NCBI RefSeq assembly: GCF_000204055.1
Contig: NW_006768807.1
Location: 417,326-481,325 of the forward strand
Direction: 5' to 3'
DNA from: Melampsora larici-populina 98AG31
Taxonomy: Eukaryota > Basidiomycota > Pucciniomycetes > Pucciniales > Melampsoraceae
DNA length: 64,000 nucleotides
The notes under the pieces are model-generated. The model saw only the letters and a program-made list of their open reading frames with translations, ran no database searches and had not been told where the DNA came from. Positions 22,690 to 34,197 of this stretch are shown in pieces. Numbering within the stretch: the stretch's first letter is position 1; every line of letters begins with the position of its first letter. Both the position numbers and the translations under genes were made by a program.

Positions 22690-23429
22690 AACAGCTTGAC
22701 TACCGAAGTCTTTTAGATGAGTAGGTGAAACTTGAGGCAGCTGCATTGTTTATTTACATCACATAGACAGAGTTCCTCCATCTGTTGATATTGCAGAAAT
22801 GGGAATCTGAGTGATTGATTGGTCTAGGCTTCCTTCTGAACCTCAATTTGTAAGATAATTTGTGTTTTGCACGGTCCTACCCAGTTATGAAATTGTACAT
22901 TCAAGAAGCTACTCAATATTCTGTTCATGTGCACATCATAGTCCAAGCCTCTTGCCAGTTCCTTGTTACATGAACTTTTGCAAATAATCCAGCTGGATAT
23001 GTGTCAATAACTTATTTTTTGTCTATTCAAAGAGCATTTGATATTTGAGGGTTATGTGTGTAGTAGATCCAAGAATTGAAGTCTATTGCAGAGATAACTG
23101 AGACAAAGAATATCTCACCCAGGCCATATCAATATGCTGCAAGCTTTGTGGCAAGAGAAAACAAGAATAAAAAACAAGAGAAAGAAAGAAAAAGAAGAAA
23201 AAGGCCAGGTATTGAGATTTGTGCTGATAACAATACTGACTGCCTTGTTTGGGGTAGGTTTGACATGACATCAAGCTCGAATTGAAAAAATACTCCAAAT
23301 GATATTTGGCAGTGTTGAGGTTCAACAATGAGGATGGTGGACACTGAATGCAGCAAAGAGAAGAAAAAATATTTTATTAGCATGGTATACCACAACTAGC
23401 TAAACAGAGCCCTTTCAGACAAGCAAACT

Positions 23430-24270
23430 CACATATGATTGACCTCCAACAGGGGTGGCAAGGACCTAACGAGAACAATTATAGCATTCCCATTCTGATT
23501 CATGCCCTTGGCTTGTGGCATTTGGACAATCTTCAAAAATGTATGCACTGCAGACATTATTCGGGTTCCCCAAGTGGGCAGGGAAAAATGATTGGGAGTA
23601 TGATTTGTCATAAAATGGTCTATCACTCCACACCTGAGCCATAACACCCACACTACATATGTGTAGCAGGCTCAGTGAATATGTGGTTATCATGTACATA
23701 CAGTTCTGCTCAGTTATCTGCTCATCAGGACAAGTTATTCATATGTAATACATGCTGTAACTTCTTTCAGATTGAAAAAAGCTTCCAAAAGATTGACTAC
23801 ATACACTGACTCAATGTTTTGGTGTGATCTCATCAACTCAACTGCATGTAACACACTTTCTGTTACTAAGACATAGCTTCAACAATATTGCCTGAGCAGC
23901 TACAGAATTATATGTAGTGAATTTTTGGGAAAAAAAATTCAAAGTCGAAAAAGTTACATGTGGTATAACATGTGATTTATTTATTCTGATGGGCAAAAAA
24001 CTGAGCAGACCTGTATGTACATGATAGACAACTATTGACTTAGCTTGCTGCACATATGTAGTGTGGGTGAAATGGCCCAGGTGTGCAGTATTAGATTATT
24101 TTATGAAAAACTGTACTATTAATCATTTTCCTCTGCCAAATTGGGGAAGTTGAATGATGTTTACAGTGATGTGAAATAGTCTTTTTTGCTACATTCAGGA
24201 CATTTGTAGTTGCCCACAATCTTATCAATGCAACACGCTTCATCATTGGGTTGACCACAGCGAGCACAAT
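23430..24270. repeat. Large inverted repeat abutting the cysteine-rich gene
   Basis: The left arm (about 23430-23760) is the diverged reverse complement of the right arm (about 23990-24270); the best core is CCCACACTACATATGTG at 23648 and its reverse near 24060. The spacer is ~230 bp. The right arm overlaps the 3' end of the gene at 24161-24421, so the left arm holds an inverted relic of that gene. Confidence 0.7.
23435..23644 (+). pseudogene. Inverted relic of the cysteine-rich gene
   Basis: Within the left arm of the inverted repeat the plus-strand frame includes KCMHCRHY, aligned at DNA level with the KCPECSKKDY end of the gene at 24161-24421 and with the same 3' flanking sequence. No signal peptide and only partial cysteine spacing remain. 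Weak but positionally consistent. Confidence 0.4.
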
Positions 24271-24421
24271 CAATCAAAGCACCACAACTTCTGGGATATT
24301 TATGCATTTTCATTTTGACATTGCAATCATCACATTTAGGTGGTGTACAGAAGCCTACTTGTGCTAGTCCAAGTAGAAAAGCTGTGACAACAATGAAAAT
24401 GGATGCTGATTGAAACTTCAT
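24161..24421 (-). CDS. Small secreted cysteine-rich protein (tandem paralogue 1)
   Basis: 86 residues, intronless. Residues 1-24 form a clear signal peptide (basic start, hydrophobic core, cleavage around GFC/T). The ~62-residue mature part has nine cysteines. Eight are arranged CDDC - C - CARC - C - CPEC, paired CxxC knuckles suggestive of zinc binding rather than only disulphides. The neighbour at 25913-26251 shares the start (MK-QSAS-FI), the CD-CNV-M motif, CGA, and VG-Y-C-EC. Small secreted cysteine-rich proteins in local duplicates are typical of rust effector candidates; no known effector is recognised. Confidence 0.7.
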   Translation of the reverse strand: MKFQSASIFIVVTAFLLGLAQVGFCTPPKCDDCNVKMKMHKYPRSCGALIDCARCGQPNDEACCIDKIVGNYKCPECSKKDYFTSL

Positions 24422-25912
24422 CCTGCTGGAGCTAATGAATCAACTGACTGATTCTAAAATTATGATCTTATTTTTGGAATTTCCTTGGAAGTGTAGAACT
24501 AATTTGATGGTCGTTAGGGAGACTTGGAGAAGAGAGGGGGATTATATACCTTTTCTGACTGAAATCACTAGTGGCCAAGTTGTGGTTCAGATTTCTCATA
24601 TTGGACTTATCAATATGTGGCAAATTTTCAGAAATTGTAATCAGTGTGACATGATAATCAAACCCACATCTTGAAACTTCTTTGACATAAATAAGGCCAA
24701 GTTATGGTTCAGATTAGTTGCCAACATGTGGTCTAGGCTACACAGCTGGTTCATCAATCTGTGGCAAGTTTCTAGAAGTGGGGATCAGAGCCCAAACCTG
24801 CATCATGAAACTCAGCTTATGCAAATATGGCCAGAATGTGGTTCAGATGAGTGGCCAAGATATGGCTTGAATTGCACATGATTGGGATGTATGAAATTTC
24901 CACCCTTAAGGCTGAAGGTGGCCAATTTAATTGAAGTGTGTGTTGAAAATCAATTTACACTAAAAAAGTTTTGTTCTTGAATATGATCCTTTTGTGCTTG
25001 CTTTGCTGGTGGATTGAGGTGTAGGTTCATGTGAACAAAGGGGCTATAGTGAGGGTGATTACTAGCTTGTGTTTGAGATTTTCTTGTGGGCAGGAGTCTC
25101 CCCTTGTAATATAACTCAAGAGACAAGAACATTGAGAGACCAATTGGTCTTAAAAAGTTCAAGATGTTTGCTCTCCTCAATTGGCCTTGGAACTTTCCCA
25201 TGTTTCATTGTGCGCAAAAGGCAATAATTCAACTCCAAGATTTGCTCTGGCTGTACAATCTCAAAGCCTTTGATTGAACTTTTAAACACCGGAGGCAGCT
25301 GTCATGATATGAAATAAAGTTTACAAATCACAAGAACCTTCAGTCAACCTGAAAACTAGTGGCAAGTTGGTAAAAAGAATTTGATAATAAATCACCTGAT
25401 GCAGTGGTGAACATGGAAGACAAAAAAAGGGTAAGGGCATAGCTTTCTCCCAATGAGTTTCAGAGTGCAGGAGGGACACCCTATTAGACACCAGGATGAT
25501 GATCTATTGAATCTTAGAAGACATCATCTGTCTAGGTGGTGATTAAACAGAGAATGCTTTTTCCCATGCAAAAATTCTGCAACCTTCGTGGAAAGAGAGA
25601 CCAAGAGTAAAAAGCATTAGAAAAAAAGGAAAGGAAGAAAAAGGCCTGGTATTGAGATGAGTTGCTGATAAGACTAGTGACTGTCTTGTTTGGGGTAGGT
25701 TTGACATGAGTTCAGACTTGGATTGAAAGAAGCACTTCAAAATTATATTTAGCCTTGAGTGTTGAGGTTCAAAATTGAGCATAGTGGACAATTGATGCAC
25801 CACAGAAAAGAAAAAAATGTTTTGTTAGCATGTTGTATCACAGCTAGCTAATCAGCAACATGTCAGGTAAGGAAACCCACATATAATTCACCTGCAAAAT
25901 GGGTAGCAGGAT

Positions 25913-26251
25913 CTAGATATCAGGATCACAAGATTTGCATGTCAATACATGCTCTTCGATTGAGCACTTTCCAGGTTCAGAGTATCTATGATCCACATCA
26001 GTACATTCCCCACATCTGTATCTGCCCACATAAATTTCAAGGTGACACCTTAACCAATCATCATTAGAACAGGTGTCACAAGCCCAAGATGCTCCACACT
26101 CTTCCTTCATTTGTTTCCATCCCATTTCAACATTGCAGTGATCACATAGAGGTGCTGGTGGCCGTTCGGGATTAGGACACACAATCACTTGTGCTAGTGC
26201 AAGTAGGCAAGCTGTGAAGATGATGAAAGTGGATGCTGATTGTAACTTCAT
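25913..26251 (-). CDS. Small secreted cysteine-rich protein (tandem paralogue 2)
   Basis: 112 residues, intronless, with a signal peptide of about 22-24 residues. The mature part keeps the eight-cysteine framework of paralogue 1 (CDHC - C - CDTC - C - CGEC) with similar spacing, and adds a C-terminal extension of ~30 residues with three more cysteines (KC...TCKSC). It lies in the second unit of the same duplication and its upstream block also matches. Likely product of tandem duplication and divergence; function unknown, effector candidate by inference. Confidence 0.7.
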   Translation of the reverse strand: MKLQSASTFIIFTACLLALAQVIVCPNPERPPAPLCDHCNVEMGWKQMKEECGASWACDTCSNDDWLRCHLEIYVGRYRCGECTDVDHRYSEPGKCSIEEHVLTCKSCDPDI

Positions 26252-26689
26252 ACTGTTGGGGCCAATTAATTAACTAACTGATTCTAAATTTATAATCTTC
26301 TTCTTTAGAATTTACTTGGGAGTTCAGTACTAAATTGATGGTTTCAATGATGATGATTAAAAAAGGCAAGAATCTTGCAGAAGAGAGGAAGCTTATATAG
26401 CTTTTTTTGACTTAAATATGTAGTGGCCAAGTTGTGGTCCAGATTTTTGAAATTTGACTTATCAATATGTGGCAAATTTTCAGAAATTGTAATCAGTGTG
26501 GTATGCTAATCAAACCTGCATCACAAAACTTCCTTGACATAAATATGGCCAAGTTATGGTTCAGATTAGTTGCCAACATGTAGTCTAGACTGCACAGCTG
26601 GTTTAGCAATCTGTAACAAGTTTTCAAAAGTGGGGATCAGGGTGAATTGTTACCCAAACCTGCATCATGAAACTTGACTTATGTAAATA

Positions 26690-26803
26690 TGGCCAAGATG
26701 TGGTTCAGATTAATGGCCAAGATGTGGTTCAGCATGGTGGCCAAGATGTGGTTCAGATTAATGGCCAAGATGTGGTTCAGCATGGTGGCCAAGATGTGGT
26801 TTG
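26690..26803. repeat. Minisatellite upstream of paralogue 2
   Basis: About five tandem copies of a ~24-bp unit with consensus TGGCCAAGATGTGGTTCAG plus a short linker; alternate linkers (ATTAA or CATGG) make a 48-bp higher-order unit. It lies ~440 bp upstream of the start of the gene at 25913-26251. Single diverged units recur at 24570-24870 upstream of paralogue 1. Confidence 0.85.
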
Positions 26804-27690
26804 GATTGCACACAATTTGGATGTATGATGTTTTCAACCTTCAGGCAGAAGGCAGGGATTCTAATCGGAGTCTTTGTTGAAAATTGATTTATACTAAAAA
26901 TGTTTTGTTCTTGAATACAATCCTTTTGTGCTTGAATTTCTGTTGGATTGAGGGGTAAGTTGATCTGAACAAAGGCAATATTGTGAGTCTCAATCAAAGG
27001 TGGTCAATGACTTGTGATTAATCTGTTCTTGCTGGAAGGCTTCTTTGCTTGTTGTAATATAGTCTCTATTTTTTTCTGATTCTTTTCCTTACCAAAAACA
27101 CTTGTGTGATTTCAGTATATCTACTCATCCTACAAACTTATACTTGATCTCCATGAACTCTTTTGGTACACTTTGTTCTCAAAAAACTCAGAATCTGTCT
27201 GAAATGTGATTGAGCCCTCAGATGCTCAACTTTGAACAGCTTCAATGTCCAAGTATTTTGGAAGACTCCAAATTTGAGGCAGCTCCATTGGTTTCTTACA
27301 TAACATAGATGGTGTTCATCCATTTGTTGAAATATTTCAGAAATGGAGATGTAATTGATTGATTGCTCTAGCCCTTCCTTTTGAAGCTGAGTTTGGACAA
27401 ACAATTGTGTTCTGCACACTCCTAACCAATTATGAAATTGCACATACAAACAAGTACCCAGATTTTGATGTGCAAAGCTAAGTCCAAGCCTCTTGCCAGT
27501 CCCGTGTTACATAGACTTTTGTCAATAATCCAGCTGTGCTAAATACCTATTGTGTGTTTATAGTCAAAGATCATTTGATTTTTGACAGTGCAGTGTGTAA
27601 TATATCTAAAAATTGAAGTCTTTATCATAGCAATCACTCAGACAAATAAAATCTCACCCAAGCCACATCAATGCAACATTTGTTACTCAG

Positions 27691-28290
27691 AGTCAGACTC
27701 ATGTGGTAAACACATGGCATTGGCTACACTCACAAAACAGCCACTGCAAATGCATGTATACACTTGGTGACTCTACATAACTAATAACACACTCTGGCTC
27801 AAGGGACATAAAGTTTGTTCCACTGAGTTGGTCATCAAACAACTTGTGATCCCAAAAAACAATTGATCAACCACACCACATCAGTGGAAAGAATTAAATC
27901 AAGTACTGCAATATAAAAACAAGCCTAATGGAAGATATGCCATGAGATCTTGTTGTTTGAGGATCATCTGGTGCGCATGAGCTTCTAGTTAAAATGTTAT
28001 AGATATGTTGATCATCTCATGTTCATCACTTGAGTCTATTTCAATATGTTGCAAATCCAATTTCAAAACCTGAAAAGCGTATAAAGAATTCAAATGAAAA
28101 AGCAAAAATCAAAAATGATTTAAAAGATAAAACAAGTACTAAATGAAGTTCGAAATACAAAATTGTATTAGAGAAAAAACACTTGATATTAAATTAAACA
28201 ATCCAACTTACTTTTCAACCAAAAAACAAAACAAAAGAACAAAAGAACAAACAAAAGAACAAAATAGTCACAAACAAAAGGTTTGGTTCA
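27691..28290. other. AT-rich intergenic region
   Basis: No gene; includes a short CAAAAGAACAAA simple repeat near 28220-28260 just 3' of the transporter gene. Confidence 0.35.
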
Positions 28291-31200
28291 TCAAAACCTA
28301 GTCAAAAGATGACCAATCAAAACTTCTTCTTCAACAGCTGCCATCCTCAACATCCCTCTACTAATCAATTCTCTTCTCTCACTTCCAATCACATCTAAAT
28401 CCCAATTTGATTTTCTCATTTCCCATAATACAATCACTTCAGATTCTACCATCACTTTTGTATTCCGAGGTAAGATTGATAAAAAAGTATGGTCCCCTGC
28501 TATCGTACCTGGTAACATACTTTCTTCTATTTCGGTTTTCAAGGTGGGCCATTGTCCATAAGTAGCTCTTAAGATTCCAGTTTCAATCAAATAAAAACTT
28601 TTATAGCAAAACAAATCAAAGGAAAGGTTAGTTAAACTCATCAACAGACTAGATTAGAATTCCTATTTCTTACCAATCTGGGTTAGATCCAATTTCCCAT
28701 AAAACTTCTCCTTTCCTCATCTCAATCCTCTTGAAATAAGGTGCAATACTAACAAACCAATCCCGAAGCAAAAGAAACAATAATTAATCTTAGAATTCAA
28801 GCAAGGTGATCTTCAAAATGAGTATCACATTACATTTTCCAAAAGTCTTGATTTAATTCAGGTAAGAATGGTCTAAAGGTTTGAAACAATAATTGAGTAG
28901 GTTGTAAACTCGAATGATGTTGTTGAGGGGTGATCATCCCAGCTAAGAAAAAAAAAGATTAAACATGTATTAACAAAAGAAGAAAAGACAAGAAAAGTTG
29001 TGTAAGACAAAACGAACCTGAGCTCATAAGGTCTTTAGCTGCTAATAACCTGAACGTATTCCTTGGAGATCCTTGTTCTTCATTATGTTCTCCTGAAAAA
29101 CTTGATCTAAGTAAAGCTTGTTTCGGTTTATTTTGATTAGATTGTTGTTGAAATCCAGGTGACAAGATCAATTCAGTAGGATATAAACTTCTAAGATGTA
29201 CATTCTCACAAAACTGTTACACACCCCGCAAAAAAAAGTTGATTGAATGCTTTGAAAATGAAGTCAAGAAAAGTCAAAAGCAAGAAAATTAACAAACCTC
29301 AAGAGCTTGATTTAAAGTTTCAAATACTTCAATTTGATCTCTAAATCCATTCCAAAGTCCAACACTCCTCAAAGCTTTACCAATCTTATCACTCGCACCA
29401 CCAATCACAAAGATGATCCCTCTAAGTTTCAATAATCTTTCGATTCTCAATAATCCTTCAATTGCACTAAAATCAATACTATCCACTGATGTTAAATCTA
29501 AAACTAAATGTTGGATTTCTCTTCCTGACTCAAAGAAACCTTTCATCGTCTTTTCACATTCAGAGATCGTTCCAAAGAATAAATGACCTTGAAGTTTGAT
29601 CACACGTCTAGTACGATAGATTGAATTTATTAGTCATTTCTCTTTCGATGAAATAAAGCGGTCGTTACTCACATTTGTGAACCGATTCTTTTCAAGAATT
29701 CGTGTTGAGTCGGATGTCTTCTCACAGTCGATCGAGCCAATCTTCCATCCATAACACTCCTGATCGCACGATGTTGTGAGACGGTTACGACAAATGAGAT
29801 ACAAGCCAGGATGATTCCTACCACCAGTCCGACAACAAAATCATGCCAAGTCGCTGGAAACAAAAACAAATCATACTAAGTATGCATCAACAAAACAAGT
29901 ACATACGACAAAACAACATACCGGCGATAATGATAGCCCATATGCTATTCAAATCGACCCACAAACCAAAGTGAATTTCTTGTCAAATTCACTCATTTGT
30001 GATGGTATAATTGAAGAACATTACTCACGTTCCATACTCAGCCCAACTCACTTTCCACCAAGTATCCCAAACCGCTTCTTTCAGTAGATCAAATCCCAAC
30101 AAAAAGATCAAAGCGCCTACCACACAAACTGGTAAGAAAGCAATCGGTTGAGGACCGATAGCGAAGATACCAATCATTCCGATCGATAACATTAATCCTG
30201 CAACTCTTGAATCTCCTCCTACTTTGACAAACAACACTGAGTTGACATAGCAGAGATAACTTTTGTCGGAAGGGACAATTTTGATAAGCCATTAATTATG
30301 TGATTTTGATCTTTGTGAGGTGGATAAAGTTGAAAGACTGACTTTGAGACTGTACCGAATAGAGATGCGACTGTATTCGAAATCCCATGAGCAATCAATT
30401 CTCTATCAATATCGATATCATCCATTCCGAGTGAAATCGAAAGAGCAGGTACATTAAGTGGCACTATAAATTCAAAGCATCAATCAATCGCATTGTTTAA
30501 TCAAAAGTAAAAAGTAAAAAGTCGAGGGAACGAACCATGAAGTAATCCAAAGATCACCATAGCTAATTGACTAGTCAGAGTTTGTTGAAAAACTGACCAA
30601 TTAATTTCTCTGAATTTGAAATAACTATAAAAACTTAATGGACCAGTTGGAGCAGTTGAGTTATTAGGAGCTGGTAGATTGAAGATCCAACCTGATGATC
30701 TAAGGTTTTCGATTGGGACCTTGAGAATTAAACTGGTGATGATATAAAATCCTATTGGGATAATGATGAAATAAGTCGGAACGAAGAAGGGATGGGTGAT
30801 TATAGCCGAAAGAACTCGAAGGATCATAGCTAGTGATAAGGGTACAATCTATAGAAGATGGATTTATTTTGAGACAATATATATATGGACAAAGGTAGAA
30901 TTAAAAGATGACTTACCCAAAGTGGGATGATCTCAGGTTTGGAGAGATGAGCAAAGGTATCAAAATTTAATCCAATGGCATCTGGAAATTGAGCAGTAAC
31001 TTGGACTCTACGTATATAGGTCATTGTTAGTGAGGGTCAAGAAATTGTTACATCATTGAAATGGAAAATATCAATGAAGATACACATACCCTGTCAAGAA
31101 TAAGAAAACTCCAACTGATCCAATACAACCAACCAAGATATGCCTTGGAAAGACTATAGAGAAGAAACAAAAGGTCAGGTTGATAAATTCGAACTTCATA

Positions 31201-32333
31201 AATCAAAAGATAAGATTTCAACTTACATCCCATTAAATTACCAAGCTTAAGTGCTCCTAAACTGAAGAAAGCTAAACCAGTTAAAAAAGTCGAAAACGCA
31301 AAAGCCATTAAAGTAGTAGCTAAGATTGCATCAGGATTTGAATCTCCAATTTGATCTGCAATCTTATTGGCAATCACATGCATGAATGGAATACTTTCAA
31401 TCATCATGGATCCATTACCTAATCATTGTTTTGCAAAAAAAAATCATCATCAATCAAAAATCAATTGAGAAAGATATTTTGAAGGAAATTAAAAGTTAAA
31501 TTTTGAAACTGACCACCTTTAAAAGCACTTGCACCTAATGAATAGACCAATTGAGAGATAATACAAGATAAGAAAAACATTGAAATCCCAATCGAACCTA
31601 AACCATCAAAAGCTTGATGAGATTGATTAGGAAAGATGATCAGACCGTAACTAACACCATCTAAGATATTCATCATTAATCCCAAGATGACAGCTGGTAT
31701 ATAACCTAAGATGATTGGAATCTGATTGGATGCGTTCTTGATGAGATGGTTTGATTTGGATGGTTTGTTCTTGGTTGGAGTCGTATCATTTTGATGGGTT
31801 GTTGGAATAGACCCATAGTTTGCGTTGAGGTTATCATGGTTGGTTGAGATTGAATTGTTAATGATTCTGAATGGTCGTGAGATCAAAGGAGTGAGTTGAT
31901 GATGCTGATCTTGAAATGATTTTGGCTGCTGTGGCGATGAGGGTGTTCTCAAGAGTGATGTGGATTGATGAGAGGTTGAGAAATCAGAAGTTGATGAAGC
32001 ATCAGAACTTGAGATCGATCTAGGTGATGAGATTGATTGTAAAGGATTATTGTGTGAAAAAGGTTCAGGTTGAGATATACTGGAGAGTGCGAGATCAGCT
32101 AATTGATTTGAATTGAATCGAAGTTGATCTTGATTTGAAGAATATGAATATGAACAAGATGAATAAGATTGTGATGATCTATGATGTTGATGAGGATTAT
32201 TGATTTGATTTGATGGGTTTGATTGATTAGAGTCTACACTAATGTTACTTTGATTTAAATCTTGATGATAAATCGGTTGATGTGATGGTCGATTTGGATT
32301 GCTCAGGATTGATGAGATTGATGGTCTCTTCAT
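28291..32333 (-). CDS. SulP-family transporter with STAS and cyclic-nucleotide-binding domains (YGR125W-like)
   Basis: About a dozen exons. First exons: 32333-31514, 31418-31227, 31153-31090, 31007-30917, 30848-30536, 30463-30343, then from 30259. A ~190-residue Ser/Asn/Gln-rich cytosolic N-terminus precedes the SulP membrane core: [39 protein letters not shown], ...[36 protein letters not shown] and [19 protein letters not shown] domain follows (about 29603-29289; [19 protein letters not shown]). The C-terminus is a cyclic-nucleotide-binding-like domain (GILRATY...[16 protein letters not shown]) ending at 28291. This SulP-STAS-cNMP layout matches the yeast vacuolar protein YGR125W rather than plasma-membrane sulphate permeases. 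Transported substrate and location are inferred only. Confidence 0.85.
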
Positions 32334-33164
32334 GATTTTGATTTTGATGGTAGGCTTTTCTCGACCGAGAGGGTATCCTTTCGATCAAAGGTCTATGAGT
32401 CTGAAGACTTGAATTGAGTCTGAGGATTGGGATGATGATAAGTTTTGAAGTTGGTATCGATCGTAACTAGTTTCGTGAATGAGAATGTTGTTGTTGACGA
32501 TGATGCTGAGTTGGTGACTGATGGTGTGCTTTTGACATCATTTAGTTCATTAATGATGTTCTCCTTGATATTTCCATCTATTCGTCATATCAAACTCCAT
32601 TAGCTGCTCAGTCTAGAATTCTGATTTTGACTGACTTGACTTACTCTTTCCACTCCTCTCAGACGAGTCAGTTTATGAATCAAACTACTTCCAGACCTAA
32701 CGACACTTCACTGATAACCAATCTTGATCTCGCTTTACCTCTTGTGGTTTTCTCGATTCTCTTGTTTACCTTTTTTTTTGTACTTTTTTTCTTCTTTCTA
32801 TCCTGATTCCCCGCACGTCTTGCACACGTGACACAGACGTGACACCAGGTCCGAGTCATGATTTCTTTGGCCACGTGGCTGATTGTCCAGCATAAAACTC
32901 GACCCCACCCTGAGCAATCACGAAGGAACCTTCAAACATACTTTTTATCAAAGAGCACTGAGCAATCTTTGACTGCAAGAAGGCACAATTTATGCATTCA
33001 TCCACTAAACGTAACCCAACGCTCCCATCTTTCTTATTTGGTGACACTTGATTATATCCCAAAAACAAAGTAAGGTGGCTGGGTCTTCAGCTTGAGCCTA
33101 AACTCACATTTAAAAGCGCCATCCAACATATGAAAACAGTGGCCAAACTCACTCTCCAATAACT
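32334..33164. other. Promoter side of the transporter gene and intergenic sequence
   Basis: No supported gene. A Lys-rich minus frame at 32680-32874 is over poly-T/poly-A sequence and is not convincing. Confidence 0.35.
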
Positions 33165-33640
33165 TTGAAGAATCAACAAGTGTTACTCAGGACTTGCAAC
33201 ACAACAAAAGAAATAAAAACACAGATTAAAGTGGTCCTGATCCCAAGGCTCCTATATATTAGCATCATGTGGCTAACTCAAAAAACTAGCAAGAAAGTGT
33301 CTAAAGTCCTCAAAGTAGTCCGAATTGAAGCCAACAAAGTTGCAGTAGGTGCCTTCAAAGGCACATCAAACAAAATGATGCAGCACGACATGTACCGCTG
33401 TTTTAACAATGAGTTTTTTGAAAAAGTGTTGATCCTTGCTTCCTTGACTTGTGCTTACGGAAGTGCGTTGTCAGGATGATCAATAACATGGTCAGGGCTT
33501 ATCAGCTTCTCACTCGCGTGCCGCCTTCACTGCCAATCGAGTTTTGAGAGTCGAGTCTACCTACCGTGCTTGGAGAAAATCTCGGCATCTGAAAGTCAAG
33601 GTCATTCCAGAGACTGTTGCCGAGTTTCGCCTGTCCCACT
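33165..33640 (+). pseudogene. Non-LTR (LINE) reverse transcriptase C-terminal relic
   Basis: The frame at 33165-33479 includes IPRLLYISIMWLTQK and VAVGAFKGTSNKMM, which match the conserved segment after the polymerase palm in LINE ORF2 proteins (L-PRLLY-S--W ... ALGAFRTTP). In a shifted frame the relic continues with MINNMVRAYQLLTRVPPSLP (near 33480-33530). No start, endonuclease or catalytic YADD segment is present. Truncated, frameshifted copy. Confidence 0.6.
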
Positions 33641-34197
33641 GATATGAGAGGTAGCACGAGTTCTACACCGCCCGATTGTAGACATCCCGGTTGCTACTTG
33701 ACTTCATATTCTTCGCATTTTTGTGATTTAAGAGCAGATCAGGCATTCTAATGACTAAGCGAGCTTGATATTTTTCTTTCTTTTATAGAACATCCTGACC
33801 AATCACACGTAATTCTTTTGCTATCTTCATACCATACCATAATAGCATTCTGAAAATCTCATTGAAAGTTTCGGATTAATCCATCAATCCTTGCGATCGG
33901 TCAATTTCACTTGCTAACTCGCTGGTTGAGAATATAACTATCATTGAGAGACCGGTTCTCACATTTATCTTCATCGTAAGAACGCAAGTGAGTTCTTTGT
34001 GATTGTAACTTTTCGACAAAAGCCTGAGCAACTCTTTGCGGCAAAGTTTACGAAACCAAGACAAGCATGCACACGGCCCTGGTGGCATCATTGGACCAAT
34101 CAGAGACCCAACAAACCAAAGATAAGATGGTCAATATATTTCCCCATCTTAAAAAACACATTTCAATAATTAAGAGATGTTGTTCCTTTTTATATAG
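33641..34197. other. Intergenic/promoter region of the secreted repeat protein
   Basis: No gene seen. A TATATTT stretch near 34132 could be a TATA element ~65 bp upstream of the ATG. Confidence 0.3.

Larger units (their letters stand above)
22690..27690. repeat. Degenerate segmental duplication carrying cysteine-rich genes
   Basis: Blocks recur in order. Block X (22690-23040) matches 27230-27480. Block Y (23050-23400, containing CTTGTTTGGGGTAGGTTTGA) matches 25545-25860 and is truncated at 27590-27690. The gene at 24161-24421 matches that at 25913-26251. The gene-upstream block at 24430-25200 matches 26260-27000 (shared ATATGTGGCAAATTTTCAGA). The arrangement X-Y-gene-upstream / Y-gene-upstream-X-Y is best explained by tandem duplication of a ~2.4-kb unit followed by decay. 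Confidence 0.75.

Noticed and set aside
23083..23395. Hydrophobic Phe/Leu-rich minus frames suggesting membrane proteins
   Set aside because: Produced by an A-rich tract on the plus strand; the tract recurs in the duplicated block at 25600 without a conserved frame.
26674..26880. Met-Ala-Lys-Met-Trp-Phe repeat protein on the plus strand
   Set aside because: It is the translation of the 24-bp minisatellite; frame maintenance follows from unit length divisible by three.
32680..32874. Lys-rich minus-strand small protein upstream of the transporter
   Set aside because: Composition is explained by a poly-T run; no start context or homology signal.
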